Source: Planctomycetota bacterium
GTDB lineage: Bacteria; Planctomycetota; Planctomycetia; Planctomycetales; Planctomycetaceae
Direction of reading: 5' to 3'
Assembly (NCBI GenBank): GCA_003388505.1
Contig: QQVO01000001.1
Location: 1-46,631 of the forward strand
DNA length: 46,631 bases
Shown here: one piece after another, positions 18,741-27,934 of the stretch
How positions within the stretch are numbered: the stretch's first letter is position 1
Layout: every line of letters begins with the position of its first letter
Translations under genes and position numbers: made by a program
Notes under the pieces: model-generated
Databases searched by the model: none
What the model was told of the DNA's origin: nothing
The model's input: the letters and a program-made list of their open reading frames with translations, nothing else

Positions 18741-21581
18741 TTACCGGCTTGAGGACTCCCCGCGTTCGTTCGCAGACGCCTGTGTCTCCGATGTCGAACT
18801 CTCAAGCTGGTCGAGCGCGTCGTTCAGCGTTCGCAGGCGATCGGCGGCCGTCGAGAAGTCTTTCTCCGCCATGGCCTGCAGGTATTCTTCGAAGGCGCGA
18901 TTTGATTGCCGCACGAGCCGGGAGATCACCTGCGGTGTGTCGGACGGCGTCGTCGGCGCAGGCTGCGGCGTCGTTCCCTGCAGCAGCGACCGGAGCGCCT
19001 CGTCGAAGCTCTCCGCGTAGACCAGTCGATCGCCGTGCATCAGCACCACGAGCCGCAACTCCGGATAAGCGGCTGCTTCGGCCCGGAGATAGATCGGCTC
19101 AACGTAGAGCAGCGTGTCGTCGATCGGAATCACGAGCAGATTGCCGCGAATCACGGTCGAGCCGCGCTGGTCCCACAGCGTAAGTTGGCCGGAGAGGAAA
19201 CGGTCCTGGTCGATCTTCGTCTCGACCTGGAGGGGGCCAAGAATCCGTCTTTCTTTGGGGAAGCGATAGGCCAGCAACCGGCCGTAATTCTCGCCGTCAC
19301 ACATGCCGGCGATCCAGCCGATCATGACTTGCCGATTCTTCGGAGTGAACGGCTGCATCAGGATAAACTCCGCCTCGTCCGTATCCGGCGGCTCCCAAAG
19401 CACGTAGTACGGCTCAACCTGCTGCACGTCGGCGTAGTATTTCTCCTGTGCGGGAACCCACAGGTCTTCCTGGTTGTAGAAGACGGCCGGGTCGGTCATG
19501 TGGTACTTCGCATACAAGAGGCCCTGCGCAGTCAGCAGCCCTTCCGGGTAGCGAACGTGCGCCTGGAGCCCGACCGGCATTTCGCTTCGAGGTCGCAGCA
19601 GACCCGGAAAAATCCGCTGCCAGACCTGGATAATCGGATCCTCGGGCTCGAACACGTAGAAGTTTACGTCGCCGTCATACGCGTCGACGACGGCCTTCAC
19701 CGAATTCCTCACGTAGTTCGCGCCGTAGAGCCCCTGTGCTGCACCGTCTGCCGACAACTCTTCGCTGTAGGGGTAGTTCGCGGACGTCGTGTAGGCGTCA
19801 ATAATCCAGTACAGCTGGCCCTCATGCAGGACGATGTAGGGGTCGCGATCGAACGTCAGGAAGGGAGCCAGCGTCCGCACTCGATCCTCAACGGTGCGAT
19901 GAAACAGGACGCGGCTTTCCCGAGTGGGGTATTTCGAAAGGAAGAACCGCGTGCCGCCGAACTTCCAGCCGAGAACGAACTTTCTCCAGAGGTTACTCAG
20001 CCTGACGCCTCCCGTGCCGGAGTAGTGCGTGTATTCGTTCTCCTCGCCGCTGGGGTAATCGAATTCCGGCTCCCGAGTATTCACGACAACGTATTGATCG
20101 GTGTGTTCACCAAAATAGATCTGTGGACGGTCCACGTGGAGCGTTTCCGCGGCCGAAACGGGAGGGATGTCTTTGACGAGCAGATCGGGGAGCCCGTTCG
20201 ACGTGAATTCGCTGACGGGCGCGAGGGTCAGTCCGTAGCCGTGCGTGTACTTGAAGTGTCGGTTTACGAACGTTTGGCTCTGTCGAGGGAGATTGCCCGG
20301 CTCCATCTCGCGGGGCGAGGCCATGACCTGCCGGTACCGGCCGTCGACGTCGTAGCGGTCGATGTCGACGTCGGTGAACTCGTAATAGAGCCGGATCTCC
20401 TGAAACTGCTCATAGGTCTCCTGCAGCGCCCGGGGATCCCAGAGGCGAACTTCCGACAACAAGCGGTCGTTCTTGTCGACCGACTGTTGGTCGAGTTCTT
20501 CGGAGACCGGGAACTGTCGTTCCTCAATGTCGTCCAGCCCGAACGCCAGCCGTGTGAACTCAATGTTGTGCTCGATGTAAGGCGCCTCGACGGTGATTTC
20601 GTTGGGCGAGACCCACAGCCACTGCGAGAGAACTGGTGTGACGCCCAAGGCCAGAAACCATACGGCCAGGAGTCCGCCAATCCCGAACACCCAGCGGGGC
20701 CGCTGTGATCGATCGTGCGCACTCGGCATCCACCACCTGGCAAACCGTGCTGTGGTGGCCGACGTGAGGAAGAATGCTCCCACGACAACCAGTCCGCACG
20801 CGACGACCAGATCGCCGGGCATCCGCACGTACACGTCAGTCCAGCCGGGACCCGTCACGGCGCCCAGCCGCGAATACATGAGGTGACACAGGTCGAGAAC
20901 TCGCCCCCCCGCCAGCACCAGAGCGAGAACTCCCGCGTTGAGGGCAAGGGCTCGCCGCAGATGAACGTTTCCCGTTGCTGCAGTTTGTGGTCGCTGCCAC
21001 GCGTATTCGCTCCCAACCCGGTGCAGCACTTCATCGCGCCACGTTTGGAATCTTGACAGCGATCCCGCAACGGCCAGAAGTCCAATGAGCGTCAACCAGA
21101 ACACGCCTGAATAGACGCCATCCCAGAACGGTAGCGAGAACAGGTAGAACCCGATGTCGCGTCCCAGGATCGGATCGGACACACCAACGTCAACCGCGAA
21201 CCACCACCTCAGCACCACGTCCCAGTTCGCCAGGCCCCAGAATCCACCGAGCAACGTTCCCAGAAATTCGGGCCAGGCGCGAGCGCTGCGGACCTCGCGC
21301 GGAATTGGGAACGTCAGCAGGTAGACGGTCAGGAACCCGATCACCGCACTGACGCCGACCGCCAAGGCCTGTGCAATCACGGTCGTCCAGAATCGCCCCT
21401 CGTACGCGACGGCGTCGAACCACAGCCAGTCTCGCCAGAATTCGAGCAAGGCCGGAAGGGCGAATGCGCCCAGGAGAACCAGACCACCGGCTGCAACAGC
21501 TCCCCAGCGGCGACGCTGCAGGCCCTTGAACAGCGTGACAGCGGCGATGGTGATGAGCGCGAGAATCAGAAGGACGTACAC
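18741..21581 (-). CDS. UPF0182 family membrane protein
   Basis: A 946-residue protein of the UPF0182 (COG1615) family. The first 310 residues carry about seven transmembrane helices; the remainder is a large soluble domain facing outside. Family blocks include IYFGEHTDQYVVVNTREPEF, the SNLWRKFVLGWKFGG segment, DPYIVLHEGQLYWIIDAYT and ANYVRNSVKAVVDAYDG. The last 90 residues are low-complexity and helical. The start is GTG with GGAGG five bases before it, which decides the call. The function of the family is not known. It precedes the MMPL gene on the same strand, so the two envelope proteins may be co-expressed. Confidence 0.9.
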   Translation of the reverse strand: MYVLLILALITIAAVTLFKGLQRRRWGAVAAGGLVLLGAFALPALLEFWRDWLWFDAVAYEGRFWTTVIAQALAVGVSAVIGFLTVYLLTFPIPREVRSARAWPEFLGTLLGGFWGLANWDVVLRWWFAVDVGVSDPILGRDIGFYLFSLPFWDGVYSGVFWLTLIGLLAVAGSLSRFQTWRDEVLHRVGSEYAWQRPQTAATGNVHLRRALALNAGVLALVLAGGRVLDLCHLMYSRLGAVTGPGWTDVYVRMPGDLVVACGLVVVGAFFLTSATTARFARWWMPSAHDRSQRPRWVFGIGGLLAVWFLALGVTPVLSQWLWVSPNEITVEAPYIEHNIEFTRLAFGLDDIEERQFPVSEELDQQSVDKNDRLLSEVRLWDPRALQETYEQFQEIRLYYEFTDVDIDRYDVDGRYRQVMASPREMEPGNLPRQSQTFVNRHFKYTHGYGLTLAPVSEFTSNGLPDLLVKDIPPVSAAETLHVDRPQIYFGEHTDQYVVVNTREPEFDYPSGEENEYTHYSGTGGVRLSNLWRKFVLGWKFGGTRFFLSKYPTRESRVLFHRTVEDRVRTLAPFLTFDRDPYIVLHEGQLYWIIDAYTTSANYPYSEELSADGAAQGLYGANYVRNSVKAVVDAYDGDVNFYVFEPEDPIIQVWQRIFPGLLRPRSEMPVGLQAHVRYPEGLLTAQGLLYAKYHMTDPAVFYNQEDLWVPAQEKYYADVQQVEPYYVLWEPPDTDEAEFILMQPFTPKNRQVMIGWIAGMCDGENYGRLLAYRFPKERRILGPLQVETKIDQDRFLSGQLTLWDQRGSTVIRGNLLVIPIDDTLLYVEPIYLRAEAAAYPELRLVVLMHGDRLVYAESFDEALRSLLQGTTPQPAPTTPSDTPQVISRLVRQSNRAFEEYLQAMAEKDFSTAADRLRTLNDALDQLESSTSETQASANERGESSSR

Positions 21582-22026
21582 AATCGCCTCCAGTCTTTAA
21601 CGCAGCGGCGAGGTCGTATTCCGACCGTAGTTGTTGCCGAAGGTGTCGCACATCCGGGGTGGTGAACACGCTATGCTGCAATTCCCCCTGAGAGAAAGAT
21701 GGGGGAAGGCCCCATGCGTCGTGCATGGAAGACGTCAGCAACCGGCGTTTCCTTGCGGCGCCCGATCCATCTGAGTCTCCGTCGCCGCAGCCTGTGGGGG
21801 GCGTTTGCAACGACCGCTCTTGGAAAATCAAGCGTTCCCCGACCCGCACTGGAGGTTTCTCCCAGGGCGAGTCAAGGGTTTCGACGATGTCGGTTCCGCA
21901 TCAACTCCGATCGACGAACCCAGCGAAAGCGGTAGGGTGTGGATATCCATTCTTCGAAATGGAAGGGTTCCTGCATTGCCCGCTTTCCTCAGAAACAGAA
22001 ATTGAGCACGTTTAGGGAGTGTTTCC
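21582..22026. other. intergenic region with two hairpins, divergent promoters
   Basis: About 445 bases between the divergent UPF0182 and rhodanese genes. Two inverted repeats are adjacent: TTCCCCC/GGGGGAA at 21682-21707 and CCATGC/GCATGG at 21712-21728. Neither is followed by a T run, so they look like regulatory or REP-like hairpins, not terminators. No gene is supported. Confidence 0.5.
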
Positions 22027-22359
22027 ATGAATCGTGTCACCGCCGAACAACTGAAGAGTCTGCAGGACAGTTCCGAGGACTTCTTGCTGATCAACACACT
22101 CGACGCCAAGCATTTCCCGTCGACGAAGATTCCGGGGGCGATCAACATCCCCCAATCCAACGACGAATTCGTGGAGCAGGTTGAAAACCAGGCAGGCAGC
22201 AAGGATCGCAGGATCGTCGTTTACTGCGCGAGCGAAGAGTGCAACTCGTCTTCGGAAGCCGCCCGCAAACTTGAAGCGGCAGGGTTTACGAACGTGCATG
22301 ACTTTGAGGCGGGCGCTGAAGGCTGGAAGGAGTTCGGCCAGGCGCTCGCGACCGCGTGA
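22027..22359 (+). CDS. rhodanese-like domain protein
   Basis: A single-domain rhodanese of 110 residues. These bind persulfide sulfur on a Cys and pass it to acceptors such as cyanide, thiols or sulfur carriers. The fold blocks are present: [23 protein letters not shown], then [19 protein letters not shown], where the first Cys is the likely active-site residue, and [17 protein letters not shown]. The loop CASEECN differs from the classic CxxGxR loop but is found in other single-domain rhodaneses. The ATG has TTTAGGGAG before it at suitable spacing. Its stop overlaps the start of the RpiB-like gene, so they form one operon with the BNR protein. Confidence 0.88.
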   Translation: MNRVTAEQLKSLQDSSEDFLLINTLDAKHFPSTKIPGAINIPQSNDEFVEQVENQAGSKDRRIVVYCASEECNSSSEAARKLEAAGFTNVHDFEAGAEGWKEFGQALATA

Positions 22360-22856
22360 CGGCCACTGAGATGCGTATCGTGATTGGAACAGACCACGCC
22401 GGTGTCGACTTGCAACGGTCACTGAGGAAGGCCCTGCAGGAAGAGGGGCACAAGATCATCGATGTCGGCGCGCGCGATCATAAGCCGGTTGACTACCCCG
22501 ATTATGCGGCGGCGGTGGGTCGGATGATTCAACGCGGACGCGCCGATCGGGGAGTATTGATTTGCGGCAGCGGCGTCGGCGCGTCGATCGCCGCTAACAA
22601 GCTGAGCGGCATCCGTGCGGGGCTCTGCCACGACTCGTACTCCGCTCGTCAGGGTGTGGAACACGATGATATGAACGTGCTCGTGCTGGGCGCGCGTGTG
22701 ATCGGAGTCGAATTAGCACGACAACTTCTCAAGGTGTTCGTTGACGCGAAGTTCTCGGGCGAAGAGCGGCACCGGCGGCGAGTGGAGAAGATCTCTCACC
22801 TGGAGCAGGCTTCGCAACCCGAGAGCGACAAGGTCTCTGTCGAGAAAACAGCGTGA
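22356..22856 (+). CDS. rpiB: RpiB/LacA/LacB-family sugar-phosphate isomerase
   Basis: Interconverts ribose 5-phosphate and ribulose 5-phosphate (pentose phosphate pathway) if a true RpiB. The signature is clear: [18 protein letters not shown] at the start, [24 protein letters not shown] with the catalytic Cys, and [33 protein letters not shown] written in part. The length, about 166 residues with an extended tail, is slightly longer than the usual 145-150. A GTG at 22356 overlaps the rhodanese stop (GTGA) and is taken as the start by coupling; ATG 22371 is an equally good alternative and gives 161 residues. A related isomerase such as LacAB or an allose-phosphate isomerase is possible. Confidence 0.87.
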   Translation: MTATEMRIVIGTDHAGVDLQRSLRKALQEEGHKIIDVGARDHKPVDYPDYAAAVGRMIQRGRADRGVLICGSGVGASIAANKLSGIRAGLCHDSYSARQGVEHDDMNVLVLGARVIGVELARQLLKVFVDAKFSGEERHRRRVEKISHLEQASQPESDKVSVEKTA

Positions 22857-22859
22857 GCG

Positions 22860-23870
22860 ATGGACGCAATTTATATCGCCACAGGAGACGATTTCGCCAA
22901 AGCGATTCGGAATGGGTCAACCTGGGACGTTCGAAGAACCTTGGAGGACGCCGGAGTCCAGTGCCTCGCCGTTCACCCGCGCGATCCGGACGTCGTTTTC
23001 GCCGGTTCAAGAGGCCGCGGTGTGTGGTGCAGCCGAGACGGAGGAGATTCCTGGCGCGAAACGTCCTTCCCTCAGCCGGATGTCTTTTCTGTCGCGGTGA
23101 GTGCGGCCGACGAAGCGGTCTATGCCGGTTGCGAACCGAGCGCGTTATTCGTCAGCCGCGATCTGGGGGAAAGCTGGCAGGAACTTGAAGCGCTGAAGTC
23201 AATTCCATCCGCTCCGGAGTGGAGCTTTCCGCCCCGTCCGTGGACGAGTCATGTTCGTTGGATTGCCCCCTGTCCACACAATGCAGATCTGCTTCTGGTT
23301 GGAATCGAACTGGGAGGCCTGATGCGCTCGGCGGACGGCGGACGCACCTGGAGCGATCATCGGCCGGGTGCGCAGCCGGACGTGCATGCAATCGCCTGGC
23401 ATCCCCGCGTTCCCGGACGCGCCTATGAAGCGGGCGGAGGCGGCGCTGCCTGGAGTCGAGACGGAGGGGAGACGTGGCACCCGGCGGACGAGGGCCGCGA
23501 GCACGACTACACCTGGGCCTTGGCGGTCGACAGCGAGGATCCCGAGTGCTGGTTTGTCTCGGCTGCTCCCGGCCCGATGGAAGCCCACGACAATGACAAG
23601 TCGGCCCAGGCGGGACTCTACCGCTGGCATGTCAACGGCCACTGGGAACCGCTCGATCGTCTTCCCCAGCCGCTGGACAGTTTCCCCTACGCGCTGGCTG
23701 TGAGTTCGTCCGGCCTTGTCGCGGGCCTGGGAGACGGCCGCCTGTGGTTCAGTTCGGACAAGGGCGACTCGTGGGAACTCTTGAACCTCCGCGGCGACGC
23801 GCTAAGCAGCATACGCGCCCTGGCGTGGGCGGCCGCTGTCATCCCAGCGCGACATCCAGGACCATCATGA
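22860..23870 (+). CDS. BNR/WD40-like beta-propeller protein
   Basis: A 336-residue protein with repeated sialidase-type Asp boxes: [40 protein letters not shown] and [10 protein letters not shown]. This predicts a propeller of six or seven blades. There is no signal peptide, and no sialidase catalytic residues are recognised, so a binding or scaffold role in the cytoplasm is likely. The ATG is only three bases after the RpiB-like stop, which indicates translational coupling. Its 3' end overlaps the 3' end of the convergent ZIP gene by 32 bases. Such proteins are often misnamed glycosyl hydrolases. Confidence 0.82.
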   Translation: MDAIYIATGDDFAKAIRNGSTWDVRRTLEDAGVQCLAVHPRDPDVVFAGSRGRGVWCSRDGGDSWRETSFPQPDVFSVAVSAADEAVYAGCEPSALFVSRDLGESWQELEALKSIPSAPEWSFPPRPWTSHVRWIAPCPHNADLLLVGIELGGLMRSADGGRTWSDHRPGAQPDVHAIAWHPRVPGRAYEAGGGGAAWSRDGGETWHPADEGREHDYTWALAVDSEDPECWFVSAAPGPMEAHDNDKSAQAGLYRWHVNGHWEPLDRLPQPLDSFPYALAVSSSGLVAGLGDGRLWFSSDKGDSWELLNLRGDALSSIRALAWAAAVIPARHPGPS

Positions 23871-24660
23871 CGGAAAAGCCCACCATGAACCACAGCGTCG
23901 ACCAGTCGACGCGGCCGGCTCGCTGCGACTCGGGAATCAACTCTTCGACGACGACATAGATCATCGCCCCGGCGGCGAATGAGAGCGCATACGGCAGGAT
24001 CGGCGCCGCATAGACCACCGCGGCTGCGCCGATGACGGCGGCGAGCGGTTCCACAACGGCCGAGAGTTGACCATAGAAAAAGCTCTTGCCTCGCGACATC
24101 CCGTCTCCGCGTAACGGCATAGCGACCGCAATTCCTTCCGGGAAGTTCTGCAGCCCGATGCCCACGGCCAGCGCGACAGCCGCACCGACACTGGCCGACG
24201 GCAACCCGGAAACGACGCCGCCGAAGGCGACTCCAACGGCCAGGCCCTCCGGCACGTTGTGAATCGTAATCGCACTGACGAGCAGCACGCTCCGCTCCCA
24301 ACCGGTTTTCGGACCTTCCGCCTCTTCGAGCGGCATGTCCGGGTGCAGGTGTGGCAATGTGCGGTCGATGATCCACAAAGCTGCGCCACCAGCGAGAAAC
24401 CCCACCAAGGCTGGCAACCACGCCGGCTCCGGACGCGCCTCGGCGATTGCGATCGACGGCGCGAGCAACGACCAGAAACTCGCTGCCGTCATCACTCCGG
24501 CTGCGAAGCCCAGCATCGCATCCAGCAGTCTGCGGTTGATCGACTGCGTGAAGAAGACGAGCGCAGCCCCCGCCGCAGTGACGCCCCACGTGAAGCACCC
24601 GGCAACGAGCGCCTGCCAGACCGGGTGCGCATTCTCGAACCACGAGGAAATCGCCAACAC
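23839..24660 (-). CDS. ZIP-family metal transporter (GufA-like)
   Basis: Imports divalent metals such as Zn2+ across the inner membrane. About eight transmembrane segments are visible in about 273 residues. The metal site motifs HNVPEG (TM4) and QNFPEG (second of the pair), followed by [11 protein letters not shown], are typical of the GufA subgroup. A His-rich loop, [14 protein letters not shown], precedes TM4 as in most ZIP proteins. The start is uncertain: GTG 24660 or TTG 24663, with AGGAGAGGCGGGAG just upstream. It is last in the minus-strand run of stress-related genes and overlaps the BNR gene tail to tail. Confidence 0.88.
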   Translation of the reverse strand: MLAISSWFENAHPVWQALVAGCFTWGVTAAGAALVFFTQSINRRLLDAMLGFAAGVMTAASFWSLLAPSIAIAEARPEPAWLPALVGFLAGGAALWIIDRTLPHLHPDMPLEEAEGPKTGWERSVLLVSAITIHNVPEGLAVGVAFGGVVSGLPSASVGAAVALAVGIGLQNFPEGIAVAMPLRGDGMSRGKSFFYGQLSAVVEPLAAVIGAAAVVYAAPILPYALSFAAGAMIYVVVEELIPESQRAGRVDWSTLWFMVGFSVMMVLDVALG

Positions 24661-24728
24661 CAACTCCCGCCTCTCCTCACGGAACCGGCTCCGTCCGTCG
24701 TGTTCGCCGAGCCGAATCTCAGACGCGC

Positions 24729-25151
24729 CTAGCGCACGTCCTGCAAGGCCGACTGATACTTTGCCGGAAGCTTCTTGTCGCGGAACTTGACGTTCTCGGC
24801 GTCCTCTGGAATCTCGATCACTTTCGAATAGCGCGAAACGCTCGGCTCAACCGTGGTTGCCGGAACTCGGTACGTTGTTCCGTTTCGTTCCGCAGTATAA
24901 GCCTTGCGCCGGTAGCCCTCACGTCTCTGTTCGTAGTGAATCCGAACGCCATGCACCGTTCTCCCGGACTTCTTTTCGAAGCGGCCCACCTCCCAGTTCT
25001 GCACGTCCCCGGCGATGTAGACCCGCTTCACTTTCGGGTACACCGCCGTCTTTTCGCCGCGCGTCGTCTGCTCGAGGTCATACGTGATGTACTGCTCCCG
25101 GGCGGTCCCTTTGTACTTCGCTTCCGTCGGTGTGTAGCTTGAGTCGCCCAT
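24729..25151 (-). CDS. unknown soluble protein, 140 residues
   Basis: A basic, hydrophilic protein without signal peptide or membrane segment. It starts [19 protein letters not shown] and contains a Lys/Tyr/Arg-rich middle ([20 protein letters not shown]) with many predicted beta strands. I do not recognise the family. ATG 25151 lies two bases after the stop of the upstream gene and has GGGGAG before it; the frame is open five codons further up but that start is inside the previous gene. Tight spacing shows that the two unknown proteins are made together, perhaps as partners. Confidence 0.7.
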   Translation of the reverse strand: MGDSSYTPTEAKYKGTAREQYITYDLEQTTRGEKTAVYPKVKRVYIAGDVQNWEVGRFEKKSGRTVHGVRIHYEQRREGYRRKAYTAERNGTTYRVPATTVEPSVSRYSKVIEIPEDAENVKFRDKKLPAKYQSALQDVR

Positions 25152-25153
25152 TG

Positions 25154-25459
25154 TCAGTCTCCCCACGATTCATCGTAGTCCGCATCGGTGCCGATCTCCT
25201 CCGCGCGGCGATTGATCGTCCGCGCGGTCGTGGCAAACTCTTCCTGTGCTACACTGCGAATCTCACCGATATCGTCACCGAATTTCTCCCGCCACGAATT
25301 CGCGTGTGAAAGCGTGACGAGATAACCCGCCCGTCGATAAAGCTCGGTCAACGCAGGCCGGTCGTCGGCGTTCCGAACGTCGTCGCGGATTTTTTTGCAG
25401 ACATCGCGCAGATTGGTCTTGTTGTCGATCTCGCCGTAGATCTGTCTGTCGTCTGCCAT
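25154..25459 (-). CDS. unknown small acidic helical protein, 101 residues
   Basis: A short cytoplasmic protein that starts MADDRQIYGEIDNKTNLRD and is largely helical, with YRRAGYLVTLSHANSWREK in the middle and an acidic end (DADYDESWGD). The ATG has GGGAGAG before it at good spacing, which decides against the longer open frame that runs into the CBS gene region. No catalytic motif is seen. It lies between the CBS protein and the unknown 140-residue protein on the same strand, the latter only two bases downstream. A paired small acidic helical and larger basic protein is a feature of some toxin-antitoxin pairs, but nothing further supports that. Confidence 0.7.
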   Translation of the reverse strand: MADDRQIYGEIDNKTNLRDVCKKIRDDVRNADDRPALTELYRRAGYLVTLSHANSWREKFGDDIGEIRSVAQEEFATTARTINRRAEEIGTDADYDESWGD

Positions 25460-25532
25460 GGTGACTCTCCCGCTCGCGCTGACCGAAACGGCCTTTACAA
25501 ACTGGAACCAGTCCGGCGGGTGGGGAGCCCCC

Positions 25533-25952
25533 TTATTCCGCTGAGACGCTCTGCAGGACTTTGGAACGAAGGTGATCGTCCCCGCAACCGGTCGCGAGAT
25601 CGCCCAGCGACACAACACCCGTGAGCCGGCCTTGGGAGTCTGCCACCAGCAGCCGGCGGATCTGACGCTCTTCCATCATCTTGCCGGCTTCTTCCACGTC
25701 AGCCTCTTCGGAGAGGGTCGTGATATCAGTCGTCATACAATCGTGAACCGTCGTCTCTTCCGGATCGCGATGCAGGGCGAGACACCGCACCACGATGTCG
25801 CGATCGGTAATCACCCCCTCGGCGGTCTGTCCGTTCGAGACGGCCAGAAATCCGATGTCCTTTTCAGCCATCCGCTCTGCCGCATGCTGCACCGTGGCGT
25901 TCCCCGCAACGTGTTCCACGGCTCGCGTCATGATGTCTTTGATAGCCGGCAT
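25533..25952 (-). CDS. tandem CBS-domain protein
   Basis: A 139-residue protein made only of two CBS domains (about 8-62 and 75-130), which together bind adenosine nucleotides and sense energy state. Recognisable blocks are IKDIMTRAVEHV, AAERMAEKDIGFLAV, GVITDRDIVVRCLA, then VHDCMTTDITTL, MEERQIRRLLVAD and GVVSLGDLA. ATG 25952 is preceded by AAGGAG at ideal spacing. This is the same layout as the mycobacterial hypoxic response protein Hrp1, a DosR-regulon member. The genes around it (DksA-like, Hsp20, HPF-like) fit a stress role. Confidence 0.9.
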   Translation of the reverse strand: MPAIKDIMTRAVEHVAGNATVQHAAERMAEKDIGFLAVSNGQTAEGVITDRDIVVRCLALHRDPEETTVHDCMTTDITTLSEEADVEEAGKMMEERQIRRLLVADSQGRLTGVVSLGDLATGCGDDHLRSKVLQSVSAE

Positions 25953-26289
25953 GATTTGCTCCTTCGCGTGTAAAGGGCGTGCGATGGTCTTTTCAGCACC
26001 AGCACACACGATGTCATGTCGCCGCCAACGTCGGCACCAAACATACGTCCAGCCTATTGATGCGTGACGCGACCGTAATGGGGCATAGACGCAGAACGTC
26101 ACCCGAATGCCACCAGAATGCTCGTGGGGAAATTACCCAGGCGGCGTTCTGATGTTGAGTGACTCCCGGCGGACCGCAAATCCGCCATCGCGTCTACCGC
26201 ATGGCGAGATCGGTGGGCGCCCACGGAACGCGGACGGAGTTTCTTCCGTCGCCAGCAGGTGAGCCAATGCCAGCGGCGCAACAGGCGAA
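25953..26289. other. intergenic region upstream of the CBS gene
   Basis: About 340 bases between the TraR/DksA-like stop and the CBS start. Open frames here have no ribosome-binding site. It may contain the promoter of the CBS-to-ZIP run. No terminator or other element is clear. Confidence 0.4.
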
Positions 26290-26643
26290 TCAGGGCCCCC
26301 GCGACGTCGCACACGACGCGCACCGCGACGCGTAGGGGACCGCGTCCAGCCGTTCCTGTGAGATCTCCTTGCCGCATTCCTCGCAGGTTCCAAACCGACC
26401 CGCGTTGATGCGCTCCAATGCGGCCTGGACCTGGTCATAAACGGCCCGTTCGCTCCGGGCGATTTCGACCTCTTTTTCGACCCCTTCGCTGTCGTGGTCG
26501 GCCGGATGCGTGGGAATCCCGGAACTTTCAAGAGAACGGACCTGCTGGGCGATGGCGTCGGCCCGCTCCCGAAGTTCGTGACGCCAACCGTCGCGGAGGG
26601 CGATGAGCCGTTCGCGCCAGGCGGATAACTGTTTCTCGTTCAC
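26290..26643 (-). CDS. DksA/TraR-family zinc-finger regulator
   Basis: A 117-residue protein with an N-terminal coiled coil (WRERLIALRDGWRHELRER and ALERI) and a C-terminal four-Cys zinc finger, CEECGKEISQERLDAVPYASRC, closed by ASC. This is the build of DksA/TraR proteins, which enter the RNA polymerase secondary channel and, with ppGpp in some cases, adjust transcription under starvation. The coiled-coil tip lacks an obvious DxxDxA motif, so its action may differ. The GTG start at 26643 has GGAG eight bases before it; the frame is open to 26676 but that would overlap the previous gene. It follows a small helical protein on the same strand. Confidence 0.85.
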   Translation of the reverse strand: MNEKQLSAWRERLIALRDGWRHELRERADAIAQQVRSLESSGIPTHPADHDSEGVEKEVEIARSERAVYDQVQAALERINAGRFGTCEECGKEISQERLDAVPYASRCASCATSRGP

Positions 26644-26666
26644 GTCGCGTTCTCCGATTCGCGGAT

Positions 26667-26918
26667 TCAGAAGCACTCGTTTTCAATTTCTGCGGCCACC
26701 AGTTGCTTGAGCCGGCCGACGTTCTGTTGATCCTGCTGCTTCAGTTCTTGCCAGAAGCCCTGCAACTCCGATTTCCCTTCGGCGTTTGCGATGTACTGAT
26801 CGTATCGCCACAGCGCGTCGAGACGCTTGTTGAGTTCGTGAACGAGGTCGTGATCGTGATCGGCACAACCCTTTGTTTCGCCAATGTGCTCCATTTGCTT
26901 TTCGGCTGTCAGGGACAT
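26667..26918 (-). CDS. small helical protein, ferritin-like in pattern
   Basis: An 83-residue protein, almost entirely helical: ELNKRLDALWRYDQYIANAE and ELQGFWQELKQQDQQNVGRL form two amphipathic helices. A His/Asp cluster (CADHDHDLVHEL) precedes them and might bind metal. The pattern brings ferritin-like or rubrerythrin-like hairpins to mind, but it is too short for a full domain. ATG 26918 is preceded by AAGGAA. The protein starts the minus-strand stress run and is divergent from Hsp20. No specific family is claimed. Confidence 0.68.
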   Translation of the reverse strand: MSLTAEKQMEHIGETKGCADHDHDLVHELNKRLDALWRYDQYIANAEGKSELQGFWQELKQQDQQNVGRLKQLVAAEIENECF

Positions 26919-27303
26919 AGCGCATTCCTTTCCGAGTTCTCGAGAATTTCCCAACCAGGAACCGGCTCCACAACGGTGTCTGTTCCCAACAGCCGTAGCG
27001 TGACACAATGCGGGCTGCCCGGCCTTGGGGATTGATCGGGATACCGCCTCGGCGCATTCCCGAGGAGCGCGGCCCGACGTCAGGAAATCTCCGATTCGCT
27101 GATCAGGATTGGTTACGGTGAATTTCCAGAGTTGCGCCGGTCGATGGCGCGGGTTGATTTTTCTAAGAATCGCGCTCAGGGCGGAACGGGAGTTCGATCC
27201 ATCGAACGCGGCGGAAGCAGGATACCGCCGCCGAATGCAGGTGCGTCCCGGTCCGTCTCCACGAGTGAATTTCTGTCATCTGAGCGACGAAAGGAGGACC
27301 GAC
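26919..27303. other. divergent promoter region before Hsp20
   Basis: About 385 bases between the small helical protein and Hsp20, transcribed apart. Heat-shock control elements such as a CIRCE inverted repeat were looked for and not seen. The frame of Hsp20 is open upstream to 27109 but with no ribosome-binding site there. Confidence 0.45.
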
Positions 27304-27771
27304 ATGGCGACCTTGATACCCACCCGCCCCGGACGCTGGAGCAGTCACGCACCGCGCGACCCGTTCGTGTCTTTCCAAGCAGAGATGAACCAGTTGATCT
27401 CCGATTTCTTTCGTCACAGCGACGGCGGCGACTTGCGGAGCGTGATCACGCCCTCGTTCGATCTGTCCGAAACAGACGACGCGTATCAGATTCAGATGGA
27501 TCTCCCGGGTGTGGATCCGAACGACATCGAAATCGAAGTTCAGGACAACACGGTCCTGATCTGTGGCGAGCGCAAGTGCGAAAATGAGCAGGAAGGCAAA
27601 TCGTTCCATCGCGCCGAGCGGCAATGGGGTCGGTTCTGCCGCAGCGCGCAGCTTCCGTCCTACGTCGACCGCGACAAAGTCGACGCCGAATGCCGAAACG
27701 GCATTCTAACCGTCACTCTGCCCAAGAGCGCGGAGAGCATGACGCACCGTGTCCCCGTCAAGACCGGGTGA
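27304..27771 (+). CDS. Hsp20/alpha-crystallin small heat-shock protein
   Basis: A 155-residue holdase chaperone that binds unfolding proteins without ATP. The alpha-crystallin domain covers about residues 50-140: PSFDLSETDDAYQIQMDLPGVDPNDIEIE, then VQDNTVLICGERK, FHRAERQWGRFCRSAQLP and the closing RNGILTVTLPK, written in parts. The last is the family's typical motif near the C-terminus. The N-terminal arm has a phenylalanine-rich stretch (DPFVSFQAEMNQLISDFF). ATG 27304 is preceded by AAAGGAGG, which fixes the start. It is convergent with the second HPF-like/sigma-like gene. Confidence 0.92.
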   Translation: MATLIPTRPGRWSSHAPRDPFVSFQAEMNQLISDFFRHSDGGDLRSVITPSFDLSETDDAYQIQMDLPGVDPNDIEIEVQDNTVLICGERKCENEQEGKSFHRAERQWGRFCRSAQLPSYVDRDKVDAECRNGILTVTLPKSAESMTHRVPVKTG

Positions 27772-27934
27772 TTCGGCGCGGCCTGTTGCGGCGAAAGGCG
27801 TCAGCCGCGCGAACGATTCGAGTCGTTTCCGGTTCTTCGTCCAGTGCGGCGGCACCAGTGAGGCGGCAGTTGACAGAGAATCGGTGTGGTCGTAGTTCCA
27901 GCCGGACGTGCCGATGCGGATCTGGCCCGACATA

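Noticed and set aside
18906-20708. 600-codon plus-strand frame opposite the UPF0182 gene
   Set aside because: The minus strand encodes a recognised family across its length; the plus frame is a shadow.
24729-25459. Toxin-antitoxin pair
   Set aside because: Size and spacing would allow it, but no toxin motif is seen and the order and composition are not distinctive.
26919-27303. CIRCE-type heat-shock operator before Hsp20
   Set aside because: No nine-base inverted repeat with a nine-base spacer was found.
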